A stretch of 64,000 bases of DNA from Hyphomonadaceae bacterium (GTDB lineage: Bacteria > Pseudomonadota > Alphaproteobacteria > Caulobacterales > Hyphomonadaceae). The translations under genes were made by a program, and so were the position numbers. This document shows, one piece after another, positions 26,934 through 35,934 of the stretch (positions are counted from its first letter, which is position 1; every line of letters begins with the position of its first letter). Where the stretch lies: positions 243,217 to 307,216 of the forward strand of contig JALHLU010000005.1 of assembly GCA_022844345.1 (NCBI GenBank), read 5' to 3'. A model generated the notes under the pieces. It searched no databases. It was given only the letters and a program-made list of their open reading frames with translations, and was not told the origin of the DNA.

Positions 26934-27794
26934 GTGGATCCCACGCTGTTCGCCTTCGCGCTCGGCATGGGCTCGGCGGTGACCCTTGCCGGGGCCAACA
27001 CATTCGTCAAAGCGGCCAAGGACATTCTCGGCGCCCGCGCCGTGATGGCGCTGTCTTCCGCCCTGTTGATCTTTCCGGCTGCATTCTTCGTTCCCCTGCC
27101 AAGCCCGCAAACCTGGATGATCCTCGCTCTGTCGCTGCCGGCGCACTGGCTTTACCAGACCGCGCTGGTGCGTGCGCTGTCGCGCGGCGATCTCTCGCTG
27201 GTCTTCCCCGTGATGCGCGGATCGGCTCCACTACTGACAGCCATCGCCGCCGCCCTCGTGCTGGGCGAACACCTGTCGCCGCTGGCGATACTGGGCCTTG
27301 TGATCGCGAGCCTCGCAGCCGTGATCTTCGCCCTGCCGGAGAAGGATTTCGGCGGATCGCGCAAGGTGCGCAATTCCGCGCTGCTGTGGGCCGTCGCGAC
27401 AGGCGCGTGCGTCGCCATCTACAATGTGATCGACGCGCAGGGCGTGCGTTCCGGCCCATCGCAGTGGAGCTTCATCGTCTGGCTCTTCCTGCTCGACTGG
27501 ATCGGCATCAACACCTTCGCCTTCCTAACGCGCGGCCGGCGCCAGTTCGTGTTGTCCGCGCGCGCCGCGCTGTGGCCCGGCCTTGGCGCGGGCGTGTTCT
27601 CGCTCGCTTCGTTCTCGATGGCGCTCTACGGCTTCTCGATCGCGCCCGTAGCCTACATGTCCGCCATGCGCGAGACGGCGGTGGTCTTCGGGGCGCTGAT
27701 GGGCTGGTGGTTCCTGCGCGAAGGGTTTGGCGTGCGCCGGACTTTCGCTGCGATCCTGCTCGCCGGCGGACTCAGCCTGCTTCAGTTCGGCTAG
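26934..27794 (+). CDS. EamA/DMT-family transporter
   Basis: The 286-residue protein has about ten hydrophobic segments in two EamA repeats; the first ends near LVIASLAAVIFAL and the second covers the C-terminal half. The GTG start immediately follows the ftsY stop (TAG GTG), indicating coupling. DMT carriers export amino acids, nucleosides or other metabolites, and the substrate cannot be predicted. The stop overlaps the convergent GH5 gene by a few bases. Confidence 0.88.
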   Translation: MDPTLFAFALGMGSAVTLAGANTFVKAAKDILGARAVMALSSALLIFPAAFFVPLPSPQTWMILALSLPAHWLYQTALVRALSRGDLSLVFPVMRGSAPLLTAIAAALVLGEHLSPLAILGLVIASLAAVIFALPEKDFGGSRKVRNSALLWAVATGACVAIYNVIDAQGVRSGPSQWSFIVWLFLLDWIGINTFAFLTRGRRQFVLSARAALWPGLGAGVFSLASFSMALYGFSIAPVAYMSAMRETAVVFGALMGWWFLREGFGVRRTFAAILLAGGLSLLQFG

Positions 27795-29050
27795 TTGCGG
27801 CCGCGCAACTGGGCAGCGCCCGGCCGAATCGTGTTGCGTGACCACGCCTCGCGCAGCGCCGTGACGGCCGCGCCATCGCCGCGCCGCCCCTCAAGCAGGA
27901 AGTTGAACATGCTGTCGGACTTTTCGTAGCTTTCATCCTGCGTCGGCCAGCGGAAGGCGGCCCAGCCGATGCCCCGCGCCTCGCATGCGGCGATCCGCGC
28001 GGCATAGTATTCATCCGCGCCCTGAGCCCAGCGCGATGCGCCGAATTCACCCAGAAAGATCGGTGCGCCGGCGTTCGCTCTCACCGCGTCGATGCGCTTC
28101 TCGAATGTGTAGTCGCCACCTTCGCTGAATACAGCGATGCCAGCAGACTCTTCGGGATGATGCGTGAACGCCCGCGGTTCGTAGTCGTGCACGCACCAGA
28201 CGACGCCATCCACCGGCGGCGCGCCCATCACGGCGAGGAAATCCGTCCGTCCGAATGCCGGTGGCGAGATCAGGATCGGCAATCCGGGCGCCGCCGCCCT
28301 CACCCCCCGCGTGACATCGCCGGCAATACGCTTCCAATCCGAGACATCACTGACCGCTGGCAGATATTGCTCGGGCTCCCAAGCGCCCAACCTCCCGCCA
28401 TCGCGATTGAGCCCGCCGACATTCGGCTCCGGCTCGACCATGATGTTGAGCCCGGCAATCTCGCTGCGCCCACCGACCAACCGCGCGACATCCGCACACA
28501 TCTCGCCCCACGCCGTCTGCGCATCGCGCTCGCGCCAGATCGAGTCGACGATCAGGTCCTCAGGAAACCAGTCGCCCGCCGAGTCGCGGTGGAAGACGAA
28601 GTCAGACCGGCCGGGCCCGGAGCGCAGCGCAAGAACGACGTAGAGGCCCGCGGCGCGCGCATCGTCCAGTTGCCGGCCCAGCACATCGACCATCGCGGCA
28701 TCGCGGCGCCAGGGCGGGCCCACCGTCCACAATTCCGGAAACGACATGACGACGAGATTGGCGCCGGCTTCGGCCAGCGCCTCGAAATCGGAGCGGCGAT
28801 AGGCCGGCAAGACCGGGCCGCCCCCGCCGAATGTGTCGCCGTCCACGGCCACGCGGCGACGCCGTTGGGCGATCACCGCGCCGCGCAGGGCGGGCGGGCC
28901 CTGCCGGGGCCACAGACGATCCGTACCCGGACCCTGCGCCGCGACGGGCGGATTGCTGCAAGCAGCAAGGCCCGCGGCCCCGATAATGGCATGCCGCCGC
29001 GTCCAGCCTGATTCCGATGGGTTTGCCCGGAAACGCTTCATGAACGGCAT
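27791..29050 (-). CDS. Exported glycoside hydrolase family 5-like protein
   Basis: The 419-residue protein starts with a Tat-like signal, GWTRRHAIIGAAGLAACS, whose Cys also forms a lipobox. A TIM-barrel cellulase-family fold follows. The presumed acid/base Glu lies in LNIMVEPEPNVGG, where GH5 enzymes usually have NEP, and the nucleophile Glu lies in PIFLGEFGAS. WCVHDYEPRAFTHH is the conserved His/Tyr strand. The substrate may be a beta-glucan or mannan, but specificity is unknown. The start at 29050 or 29041 cannot be settled because neither has a Shine-Dalgarno sequence. Confidence 0.8.
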   Translation of the reverse strand: MPFMKRFRANPSESGWTRRHAIIGAAGLAACSNPPVAAQGPGTDRLWPRQGPPALRGAVIAQRRRRVAVDGDTFGGGGPVLPAYRRSDFEALAEAGANLVVMSFPELWTVGPPWRRDAAMVDVLGRQLDDARAAGLYVVLALRSGPGRSDFVFHRDSAGDWFPEDLIVDSIWRERDAQTAWGEMCADVARLVGGRSEIAGLNIMVEPEPNVGGLNRDGGRLGAWEPEQYLPAVSDVSDWKRIAGDVTRGVRAAAPGLPILISPPAFGRTDFLAVMGAPPVDGVVWCVHDYEPRAFTHHPEESAGIAVFSEGGDYTFEKRIDAVRANAGAPIFLGEFGASRWAQGADEYYAARIAACEARGIGWAAFRWPTQDESYEKSDSMFNFLLEGRRGDGAAVTALREAWSRNTIRPGAAQLRGRN

Positions 29051-29125
29051 TCTGGTTTACTCAGCTGAAGAAACTGGAACCAACCGGGTTTCCCGTGGCC
29101 CCCCGACTGAGCGCCTGACCCGTCG

Positions 29126-30568
29126 ATGATGTTGCGCCGCCTTCTTGGCTATTTTCCGGCAAGCCTCGCCGGCGGCCTCGCCAGCTTTGGCGCGGTCTAC
29201 GCTCTGACGCGCCTGCTCTCCCCGGCCGAGTATGGGTTTTACGCCCTCGCGCTGACAACGATGGGCATCGTCTACACGGTCTCGGTCACCTGGGCGGAAG
29301 CCGCCGCTTACCGCTTTTCCGGCGCCGCGCGCGATCAAGGCGCGCAGGCCGATCATATCCGCACCGTCATGGGGCTGCTTGCCATCTCGGCGATGATCGC
29401 CGTCGCGCTGCTGACATGCGTGATCCTGATCACCACGGACCCGGTCCTGCGCATCGCGCTGATTGCCGCCACGAGCACGATGGCGCTCGCTCCCCTCCTC
29501 AACGCGGCGCAGGAGATGAACCGGGCGCATCACCGCGTCTCGCGCTATTCGACACTGCGCGTGATCCAGGACGTGGGCGCATTCGCGATCGGCACAACGT
29601 TGGCGTGGCTGACAGGCCTAGGTCCGGCTGCGCCGTTCGTCGGACTTGCGTGTGTTCTAGCGCTGCTCGCCGTCGTGGAGGGATCGCGGTTGTGGCGCGA
29701 ATCACGCGGCGGCCGTTTTGATCGCGCGCGTGTGCGTCCCTATCTCGCCTATGGCGTACCTGTGGCGCTTGCGCTCGCACTGAACATCGCACTCGATGCC
29801 GGCGACCGTTTCATGATCGCGCTGTTCCTCGGACCCGAGGCCGTCGGCGTCTATGCCGCTGGATACGGCATCGCGGACAAGACGGTGGGCCTGCTTTGCA
29901 TCTGGGCCGCCGCCGCCGGTGGTCCAATGATGATGGCGGCGTGGGAGCGCGAAGGACCAGAGGCCATGCACGCTGTCTCCGCTCAGGCCGCGCGCACGCT
30001 GATGCTGATCGCCGCGCCTGCCGCAACGGGCCTCGCCCTTGTCGCACAGCCGCTCTCTGAAGTTATGATCGGCGAGGACATGCGTGATCAGGCCGCGCGG
30101 ATCATTCCGTGGATCGCCCTCTCCGGCCTGATCAACGGCTTCGTGCTGCACTATGTCTCCGAAGCCTTCCAACTGTCGCGGCGCACCGGCCTGCGCGCGG
30201 GGCTAATGGTCATACCGGCCGTGGCGAACGTGGCGCTCAACTGTGTGCTGCTGCCGTGGATCGGGTTGATGGGCGCGGTTTACGCAACCGTGGCCTGCTA
30301 TGCGCTGGCGCTCGTCCTTCTCGCCTCGGTTGGCCGCCGGCATGCGCCGCTGGCATGGCCGTGGATCGATTTCCTGCGGATCGCCGGCGCCTGTGCGGCC
30401 ATGGCTGTTGTCGTGAGCCTGACGCCCGCCATTGGCGGGCTGCCCGAACTGCTGGTGAAAGCCTGCTTGGGCGCCGGGGTCTATATTCTCGCCGCGCTGG
30501 CCTTCAACGTGGCCGGCGCCCGCCATGTAACGCAACAATTCATCCAGCGCCGTGCGCAACGTGTTTGA
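29126..30568 (+). CDS. Polysaccharide flippase (Wzx/MATE-like)
   Basis: The 480-residue protein has about twelve to fourteen transmembrane segments and the family start FGAVYALTRLLSPAEYGFYAL, typical of O-antigen/oligosaccharide flippases that move lipid-linked sugars across the inner membrane. It is divergent from the GH5 gene by 75 bp. No glycosyltransferases are adjacent, so the glycan it moves is unknown. It lies 33 bp upstream of yciB. Confidence 0.88.
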   Translation: MMLRRLLGYFPASLAGGLASFGAVYALTRLLSPAEYGFYALALTTMGIVYTVSVTWAEAAAYRFSGAARDQGAQADHIRTVMGLLAISAMIAVALLTCVILITTDPVLRIALIAATSTMALAPLLNAAQEMNRAHHRVSRYSTLRVIQDVGAFAIGTTLAWLTGLGPAAPFVGLACVLALLAVVEGSRLWRESRGGRFDRARVRPYLAYGVPVALALALNIALDAGDRFMIALFLGPEAVGVYAAGYGIADKTVGLLCIWAAAAGGPMMMAAWEREGPEAMHAVSAQAARTLMLIAAPAATGLALVAQPLSEVMIGEDMRDQAARIIPWIALSGLINGFVLHYVSEAFQLSRRTGLRAGLMVIPAVANVALNCVLLPWIGLMGAVYATVACYALALVLLASVGRRHAPLAWPWIDFLRIAGACAAMAVVVSLTPAIGGLPELLVKACLGAGVYILAALAFNVAGARHVTQQFIQRRAQRV

Positions 30569-30601
30569 CCATATGCGCCCCACCCCGCTAAGTGACCGTC
30601 A

Positions 30602-31282
30602 ATGACAGAGCCAGCCGCCACCGAACCGAAGAAGTCGATCCCCAAGGGGGCCGGCAACATCTGGACCGATCTCGGCCCGGTTCTCGTTTTTGTGATCGTC
30701 TTCAACGCCATGCAAAACTACGCGCCGGAAACTGGCCCGGTCTCGCAGGAGACGGCGATTTTCTGGGCGACCGGGCTCTTCATGGGCGCTGTGGCGGCCG
30801 CCATCGGCTGGACGCTGATGAAGGGGCGCAAACTGCCACCCATGCTGATTATCACGGGCACAGTCGTGATGGTGTTCGGCGGGCTGACCCTCTTTCTTCA
30901 GGACAAGACGTTCGCCTTCATCAAGCCTACGATCATCAACCTGCTCTTCGCGGTGACAATCCTCGGCAGTCTCGCCATCGGGCGAAATCTCTGGAAGACG
31001 GCGTTCGAGCACGCCTTCACCATGCCGGATCACGCCTGGAAGATTTTTGCGCTGCGCTGGGCGGCTTTCTACATCGTGCTTGCCATCATCAACGAAGTGA
31101 TCTGGCGGGGAACCGACGCCATGAACTCCAAGGATGGCGAGGCCTTCTGGGCCAACTCCAAGTTGTTCCTGTCGATCCCGCTGGCCATCGGGTTCATGGT
31201 GATCAACCTGCCGTTCCTGATGAAGCACAACATCGCGGATGGCGGCGCGGGCGAGGACAAGAAAGCCAGCGACGCAGCCTGA
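30602..31282 (+). CDS. yciB: Intracellular septation protein YciB/IspZ
   Basis: This 226-residue inner-membrane protein has five hydrophobic segments and the family motifs LGPVLVFVIVFN, FIKPTIINLLFAVTILGS, and NEVIWRGTDA. YciB contributes to septation and envelope integrity. The C-terminus is a charged cytoplasmic tail (GAGEDKKASDAA). It is convergent with the globin gene, with only 18 bp between the stops and no obvious terminator. Confidence 0.92.
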   Translation: MTEPAATEPKKSIPKGAGNIWTDLGPVLVFVIVFNAMQNYAPETGPVSQETAIFWATGLFMGAVAAAIGWTLMKGRKLPPMLIITGTVVMVFGGLTLFLQDKTFAFIKPTIINLLFAVTILGSLAIGRNLWKTAFEHAFTMPDHAWKIFALRWAAFYIVLAIINEVIWRGTDAMNSKDGEAFWANSKLFLSIPLAIGFMVINLPFLMKHNIADGGAGEDKKASDAA

Positions 31283-31300
31283 CGCACCAGTCCGGCCGGT

Positions 31301-31720
31301 TCAACGGATCGCTGCGAAATCGGCCAGCAGCCGGGACCAGGCCTGTTCCATCGCCCCGGTCCATTCCGCGCCGAGGATGCGGCGGAAAGCATCGCGCAGC
31401 GCAATCATGAACGCATCGAAGCGTTCCGTCGGCACGCCATAACCACCGTGGCGCGAGCGTTCGTCGGCCATGATCGTCACTGCCGCGCGCCCGTCGCCCA
31501 CCTGATCCATGATGCACTCGATCGCCTGCTGGACCATGGCCGCGCGCACGCTGCCGTCGCGATCCAGCCAGAACAGTTTCTCGAGTTCCGGATGCGCCGC
31601 GAAGAGTTCCGAATAGATCGCTTCGGTCGGATCGCCATGGCGTTCGGCGACCGCCTCAAGCGTCGCGAGGATGACCGCCCCGCCGGTCGTTGCATCAGCG
31701 TGTGAGATGGTCGGTTCCAT
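31301..31720 (-). CDS. Single-domain globin
   Basis: The 139-residue protein starts at the ATG at 31720. It has the flavohaemoglobin-type globin pattern near the proximal haem side: SRHGGYGVPTERFDAFMIALRDAF with the proximal His, then WTGAMEQAWSRLLADF. An FAD/NAD reductase domain is absent, so it is a single-domain globin for NO or O2 chemistry that needs a separate reductase. Its start lies 26 bases inside the upstream Nudix gene, so the two are probably co-expressed. Confidence 0.85.
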   Translation of the reverse strand: MEPTISHADATTGGAVILATLEAVAERHGDPTEAIYSELFAAHPELEKLFWLDRDGSVRAAMVQQAIECIMDQVGDGRAAVTIMADERSRHGGYGVPTERFDAFMIALRDAFRRILGAEWTGAMEQAWSRLLADFAAIR

Positions 31721-32237
31721 CCGGATTCCCAAAGGCGCTGAAGACGGCCTGCCCTGCGGTTCGCCTGTAATGATCGAGCGCCCAGCGCACAGTCGGGAAC
31801 GCAAGTTCCTTCCACGGAATATCGTCCCAGGTGAACAGCCCCACTTCGAGGCTCTCGACCCCAGGTGACGGATCGTTCAGGAGACGCGCACGGAAAAATA
31901 TCTGAACCTGCCCAATGCGCGGGATCGAATAGAGGCCCAGCATCGCTTCGATCTCGAGTTCAGCGCACGCCTCTTCACGAGCCTCGCGCTTTGCTCCGTC
32001 CTCGACGCTCTCGCCCAGCTCGAGGAAACCGGCCGGAAGCGTCCAGAAGCCCTTCCGGGGCTCGATGGCGCGCCGGCAAAGAAGGATCCGGTCGTCCGCA
32101 TGCGCCACCACGCCTGTCACGATTCTGGGGTTCACATAGTCGATGAAGCCGCAACTGTCGCAAACGCGGCGCTCGCGGTCCTCGCCGGAAGGAACCTTGG
32201 CTGAGAAGGAAATGGGAAATAGTGGATCGCTCACCAT
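31695..32237 (-). CDS. Nudix hydrolase with a partial zinc ribbon
   Basis: The 180-residue protein carries a Nudix box, GFLELGESVEDGAKREAREEACAE (reading G-x5-E-x7-REUxEE), which binds Mg2+ and hydrolyses nucleoside diphosphates linked to another moiety. Upstream, RRVCDSCGFIDYVNPRIVTG is the second half of a zinc ribbon; the first Cys pair expected near residue 8 is missing, so zinc binding is doubtful. It overlaps the downstream globin start by 26 bases. ADP-ribose or NADH may be the substrate. Confidence 0.9.
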   Translation of the reverse strand: MVSDPLFPISFSAKVPSGEDRERRVCDSCGFIDYVNPRIVTGVVAHADDRILLCRRAIEPRKGFWTLPAGFLELGESVEDGAKREAREEACAELEIEAMLGLYSIPRIGQVQIFFRARLLNDPSPGVESLEVGLFTWDDIPWKELAFPTVRWALDHYRRTAGQAVFSAFGNPDGTDHLTR

Positions 32238-32355
32238 CGCATGATGACCCTTTGCTGTGCATAGCGGAAGGTGGAATGTCGGAATTCCCCAAAAGGGGGC
32301 TCACCGGCATGCCCGGCCATCCGTATGCTGATCGGGACTGGAGGCCCGCCCGCCC

Positions 32356-33021
32356 ATGACGATTCGCGCCGAAGCCCAGAGACGGCCTGTCCGCAAGGCG
32401 GCCGGCCGCCCAGCCGCAAAGAGCGAGAGTTTCCGCCTGAGCGAGTCGCCCTCCCACATGCTGCGGAGAGCTGAACAGTTCGCCGCCGACATGTTCGCCC
32501 GGTCGGAACTTCGCGATGGAATTACATTGCGCCAGAGCGTGCTGTTGGCAGCGATCGCCGAATCGGAAGGCGCCAGCCAGTCCGACCTGGTGCGGACGAC
32601 CGGGGTCGACCGGTCAACCCTGGCCGAGATGATGGCGCGCATGGAACGCCGGGGGCTGATCGCCCGCGCCGCTGCGCGCGACGATGGCCGCGCAAAGTCC
32701 GTTCGTCTCACCGCACAGGGCCGCCGCCGCCTGGAAAGCGCGATGCCCGCCATGCGTGTGGTGGACCGCGCCCTGCTGGCCGCCGTGCCTGCCCCTAGCC
32801 GCGCCTTGTTCCGGGCGCTTCTGGTCTCGCTGGCCGAGGCGGCGGATCGTGTCCTTGCGGAGAACGAGGATGTTCAGGCGCCGAAGAAGAGCGCGGCCCC
32901 GGCGCCTAAACCGCCCGCTCCCAAGCCGCCCACTCCAAAGGCGCCAGTGCGCAAGCCGCTTGTCCGGAAACCCGTCGCGCGCGCGCCTGCCGCTAGCAAG
33001 AAGGCGCGCAACAAGCGCTGA
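32356..33021 (+). CDS. MarR-family regulator with a basic Pro/Lys tail
   Basis: The 221-residue protein has a winged-helix MarR core (residues about 30-160), containing GASQSDLVRTTGVDRSTLAEMMARMERRGLI and the wing AARDDGRAKSVRLTAQGRRRL. The last 45 residues are a repetitive basic tail, APKPPAPKPPTPKAPVRKP, ending SKKARNKR, resembling the H1-like protein at 7801. Such a tail could add non-specific DNA binding. It is divergent from the Nudix gene and convergent with ccmG. The target genes are unknown. Confidence 0.85.
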   Translation: MTIRAEAQRRPVRKAAGRPAAKSESFRLSESPSHMLRRAEQFAADMFARSELRDGITLRQSVLLAAIAESEGASQSDLVRTTGVDRSTLAEMMARMERRGLIARAAARDDGRAKSVRLTAQGRRRLESAMPAMRVVDRALLAAVPAPSRALFRALLVSLAEAADRVLAENEDVQAPKKSAAPAPKPPAPKPPTPKAPVRKPLVRKPVARAPAASKKARNKR

Positions 33022-33024
33022 GGT

Positions 33025-33567
33025 TCAGGGAGCGGACGCTTTCGCCGCTTCAGCGCGATAGGCCGACACGAACTCCTCGAAATCGGGCTCGACGAAGTAG
33101 TTCCGCTTGGTCTTCACGATGCGCCCGTCAGCATCGATCAGGAAGCTCTCGGGCACGCCGGACAGGCCCATGTCGATGCCAAGGTCGCCCGTGGGGTCCA
33201 GACCGACAGCGACATAGGGGTCGCCTTCCGTTGCCAGCGTCTGTTTCGCCAGTTCGAGCCCCTTCGGATCCTTGTAGAGAATGCCGACAATCTCGACCCC
33301 GGCCTCGCGCATGCGCACCAGCAGCGGATGCTCGATCTTGCAGGGGCCGCACCATGTGGCCCAGAAGTTCACCAGCACCGGGCGGCCCTTGTAGTCGTCG
33401 AGCTTCACCTGCCCTCCTTCGAGGCTTGCCACATCGAACTTTGGCGCATCGCGCACGGGCGACGTGAACGAAGCCGGCGCAGGATCCTTGCCGGTGAGCA
33501 GGCCGAGCGCCACGACGAAGAGGCCGGCAAGCACGACGAGCGGGATGATGGCGATTGCGCGCTTCAC
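33025..33567 (-). CDS. ccmG: Thiol:disulfide interchange protein CcmG/DsbE
   Basis: CcmG keeps apocytochrome c haem-binding cysteines reduced in the periplasm. The 180-residue protein has an N-terminal membrane anchor (residues about 5-25) and a thioredoxin domain with VNFWATWCGPCKIEHP. The cis-Pro motif follows in LSGVPESFLID. It starts at GTG 33567, overlapping the ccmD stop by four bases (GTGA). It ends the ccm gene set. The ccmEFH genes are not in the window. Confidence 0.94.
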   Translation of the reverse strand: MKRAIAIIPLVVLAGLFVVALGLLTGKDPAPASFTSPVRDAPKFDVASLEGGQVKLDDYKGRPVLVNFWATWCGPCKIEHPLLVRMREAGVEIVGILYKDPKGLELAKQTLATEGDPYVAVGLDPTGDLGIDMGLSGVPESFLIDADGRIVKTKRNYFVEPDFEEFVSAYRAEAAKASAP

Positions 33568-33737
33568 TGGTCGGCGTCTCCGCTGGGGTCGGAGTCAGGA
33601 TTCTCTGCCTCATCGAGCTTCCGGCGCGCGCGCATCAACCGGAGCGCTGACCAGGCCAGCGCGGCGGCAAGCGCACCCATCGCAATGAGATAAGTTGCGT
33701 TCACATAGGCGGAATAGTCTGTGTCCACGATGGGCAT
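33564..33737 (-). CDS. ccmD: Haem exporter protein CcmD
   Basis: This 57-residue protein begins MPIVDTDYSAYVNATYLIAMG. One transmembrane segment (about 15-32) is followed by a cytoplasmic basic and acidic tail (RLMRARRKLDEAENPDSD). CcmD stabilises haem-loaded CcmE release from CcmC. Size, topology and position between ccmC (one base away) and ccmG (four-base overlap) identify it. Confidence 0.9.
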   Translation of the reverse strand: MPIVDTDYSAYVNATYLIAMGALAAALAWSALRLMRARRKLDEAENPDSDPSGDADQ

Positions 33738-33738
33738 A

Positions 33739-34467
33739 TCAGTCGGCCGCCTGCCTGCGCTGGAACAGCATTTCCGCGCGGGTACGCATGATTTCGGCCC
33801 GCATGTTCATCAGGGTGAGGCCGCCGAACAGCGCGAGGTAGCCCAGCGCCGAGATATACATCGGGATCTTGAATTCGGCCGTCGCGCGATCATCCGTCGT
33901 CATGAAGGTCGACTGCTGGTGCAGCACGGCGAACCATTCGACCGAGAAATGGATGATCGGCAGGTTCACGGCGCCCACGAGGCAGAGGATGGAGGCCGCG
34001 CGCGCAGCCTTCTGCGGCGTTTCCATCGCCTGCCAGACGGCGATGTAGCCGAGGTAGATGAAGAACAGCACCAGCACCGAGACAAGACGCGCGTCCCCCC
34101 ACTCCCACCATGTGCCCCAGGTGGTGTAGCCCCAGATCGAACCGGTCATCAGGCCGATCGCGGTGAACACCGCGCCGATTGGCGCCGCCGACTTGGCCGC
34201 CACATCCGCAATCGCGTGGCGCCAGACAAAGGAGACCAGGCTGGCCCCCACCATGAAGGCATAGGCGAACAGCGACAGCCACATCGCCGGCACGTGCACG
34301 AACATCATCCGCGCGCGCTCGTCCTGCTGGTGATCTTCCGGCGCCAGCAGGCCCCGCCACACGCCGAAAGCGATCAGCGCCACGCCAAGGGCCGTAAACC
34401 CCCAGGCAGGCCATTTCGACGCCGCCATGAAGCGGTGCGGGTTGGCGAAGAAAGACATCACGGCCAT
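33739..34467 (-). CDS. ccmC: Haem exporter protein CcmC
   Basis: CcmC attaches haem to CcmE in the periplasm. The 242-residue protein has six transmembrane segments, the WWD domain TWGTWWEWGDARLVSVLVLF, and flanking His residues in FVHVPAMW and IIHFSVEWF, which ligate haem. The ATG at 34467 (MAVMSFF) is used; ATG 34458 is an alternative. A 91-bp gap with a hairpin (34513-34540) separates it from ccmB. Confidence 0.94.
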   Translation of the reverse strand: MAVMSFFANPHRFMAASKWPAWGFTALGVALIAFGVWRGLLAPEDHQQDERARMMFVHVPAMWLSLFAYAFMVGASLVSFVWRHAIADVAAKSAAPIGAVFTAIGLMTGSIWGYTTWGTWWEWGDARLVSVLVLFFIYLGYIAVWQAMETPQKAARAASILCLVGAVNLPIIHFSVEWFAVLHQQSTFMTTDDRATAEFKIPMYISALGYLALFGGLTLMNMRAEIMRTRAEMLFQRRQAAD

Positions 34468-34558
34468 TGGCCATAGGCTCCTGTAAGCAACGCAAGTGTA
34501 GCCATGCAGGAAGCTCCGGGGATTTCACATCTTCCGGAGCCAGACTGTGGCAAAATCT

Positions 34559-35224
34559 CTAATCTATCGCGGTCCTTAGCGCCATCGCCGCCCCGAAAGG
34601 CGATGTTGCAATGCCAAAAAGCGCCGCCGACCCCGTCAGCATCAGCGGGCCCAGCCAGTCGCCACCGCTCGCCGCGGCGTCAAGCGTGGCGGCCCCGAAG
34701 ATCATGGTCGGCACATAGAGCGGCAGCGTCACCAGCGCGATCAAAAGACCCCCCCGGCGCATGCCGGCGGCAAGTGCTGCGCCCACCGACCCGAAGAAGA
34801 AAAACGCCAGCGACCCCACCAGGGCTGCGCCCGCCACCAGCCCGCTCGCCTCCGGCGCGCCCTGCAGCATGATCCAGAGGATAGGCGAGACCAGCGCCAG
34901 CGGAATGCCGGTTGCGATCCAGTGCGCCAGCGTCTTGGCGAGCGCGATCCCCTCCATACCGACGCCAGAACTGGCATAGGCATCGAGCGTCCCGTCCTCG
35001 AGGTCCGCCTGGAACAGGCGCTCCATCGGCAGCAGGCTGGACAACGCGAGCGCGATCCAGATCACGCCCGGCCCTGCCGTTTGCAGGGCTATCGTGTCGG
35101 ACCCCACGGCAAACGGCGTCATGCTCGCGGCCGCGGCAAAGAATCCAACTGGCAACGCCGCCCCGCCCCCGCCCGACCAGGCAAGCTTCAGTTCGCGCAT
35201 GAAGACAGCAAACGATCCGCTCAA
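34559..35224 (-). CDS. ccmB: Haem exporter permease CcmB
   Basis: CcmB is the permease partner of CcmA in the ABC complex that frees holo-CcmE. It has six hydrophobic segments and family sequence such as PMERLFQADLEDGTLD and SLAFFFFGSVGAALA. The TTG at 35224, overlapping the ccmA stop (TTGA), gives 221 residues, the family length, and places [16 protein letters not shown] at the N-terminus. The first ATG (35200) would remove eight residues. Confidence 0.9.
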   Translation of the reverse strand: MSGSFAVFMRELKLAWSGGGGAALPVGFFAAAASMTPFAVGSDTIALQTAGPGVIWIALALSSLLPMERLFQADLEDGTLDAYASSGVGMEGIALAKTLAHWIATGIPLALVSPILWIMLQGAPEASGLVAGAALVGSLAFFFFGSVGAALAAGMRRGGLLIALVTLPLYVPTMIFGAATLDAAASGGDWLGPLMLTGSAALFGIATSPFGAAMALRTAID

Positions 35225-35847
35225 CTGCGCCCCGCCTTCAGGTCCGAGAGGTCCAGCACGCGCGATCCCGCAAACCCGTCGCCGTGGACGGCCGAGATCA
35301 CAGCGCCGCCAGCTCTGCAATGGTCGGCCACCAGCTGGGCCACCAGGTCGCGCCCCTCGCTGTCGAGGGCGGCGGTCGGCTCATCCAGCAGCCATAGCGG
35401 ACGCTGCTCGATCAGCAGGCGGGTGAGCGCCAGCCGGCGCTTCTGGCCGGCGGACAGCCCTCGGCCGGGCACCGACGCGCGCGAGGAAAGGCCGACTCGC
35501 TTCATCGCCGCCTTGGCTGTTGCGGGGTCTCGCCCGAAATACCGCGCCCAGAACCGGGCCTGCTCGCCAGCCGTTTCGGCCGGTTTCACCGCGTCGAGAT
35601 GCCCCAGAAAGTGCAATCCAGCCGCCTCGGCCTGGCTGGAAAGCTTCACGCTTCCCGCCTGGGGCCGGGTCAGCCCGGCGAGAATGCGAAGCAGGGTCGA
35701 TTTGCCAGAACCGTTCGGCCCACGCAGCTCCAGCGATTCGCCCCCGGCGAGCTGGAAGGACAGCCCTTCGAAAAGCAGGCGCAAACCCCGCGCCGCTGCG
35801 AGATTCTGCACTTCAAGGACCAGTGATGAGGCGCCAGCGGACGACAA
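35221..35847 (-). CDS. ccmA: Haem exporter ATP-binding protein CcmA
   Basis: The ABC ATPase has Walker [15 protein letters not shown], signature [15 protein letters not shown], Walker [13 protein letters not shown], and the H-loop in [10 protein letters not shown]. The frame is open far upstream through acnA on the other strand, but family length and sequence fit only a start near [15 protein letters not shown] 35847, just after AAAGGA, gives 208 residues; no ATG or GTG fits. It is divergent from acnA. Confidence 0.9.
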   Translation of the reverse strand: MSSAGASSLVLEVQNLAAARGLRLLFEGLSFQLAGGESLELRGPNGSGKSTLLRILAGLTRPQAGSVKLSSQAEAAGLHFLGHLDAVKPAETAGEQARFWARYFGRDPATAKAAMKRVGLSSRASVPGRGLSAGQKRRLALTRLLIEQRPLWLLDEPTAALDSEGRDLVAQLVADHCRAGGAVISAVHGDGFAGSRVLDLSDLKAGRS

Positions 35848-35934
35848 TTCCTTTACCCCTTTGGCCTCAATTGCTTCCCATACCGGCGTCCTGTAGGAAC
35901 GCCGCCAGAGCGGGGGGCCGCCGGCTCCCGCACG

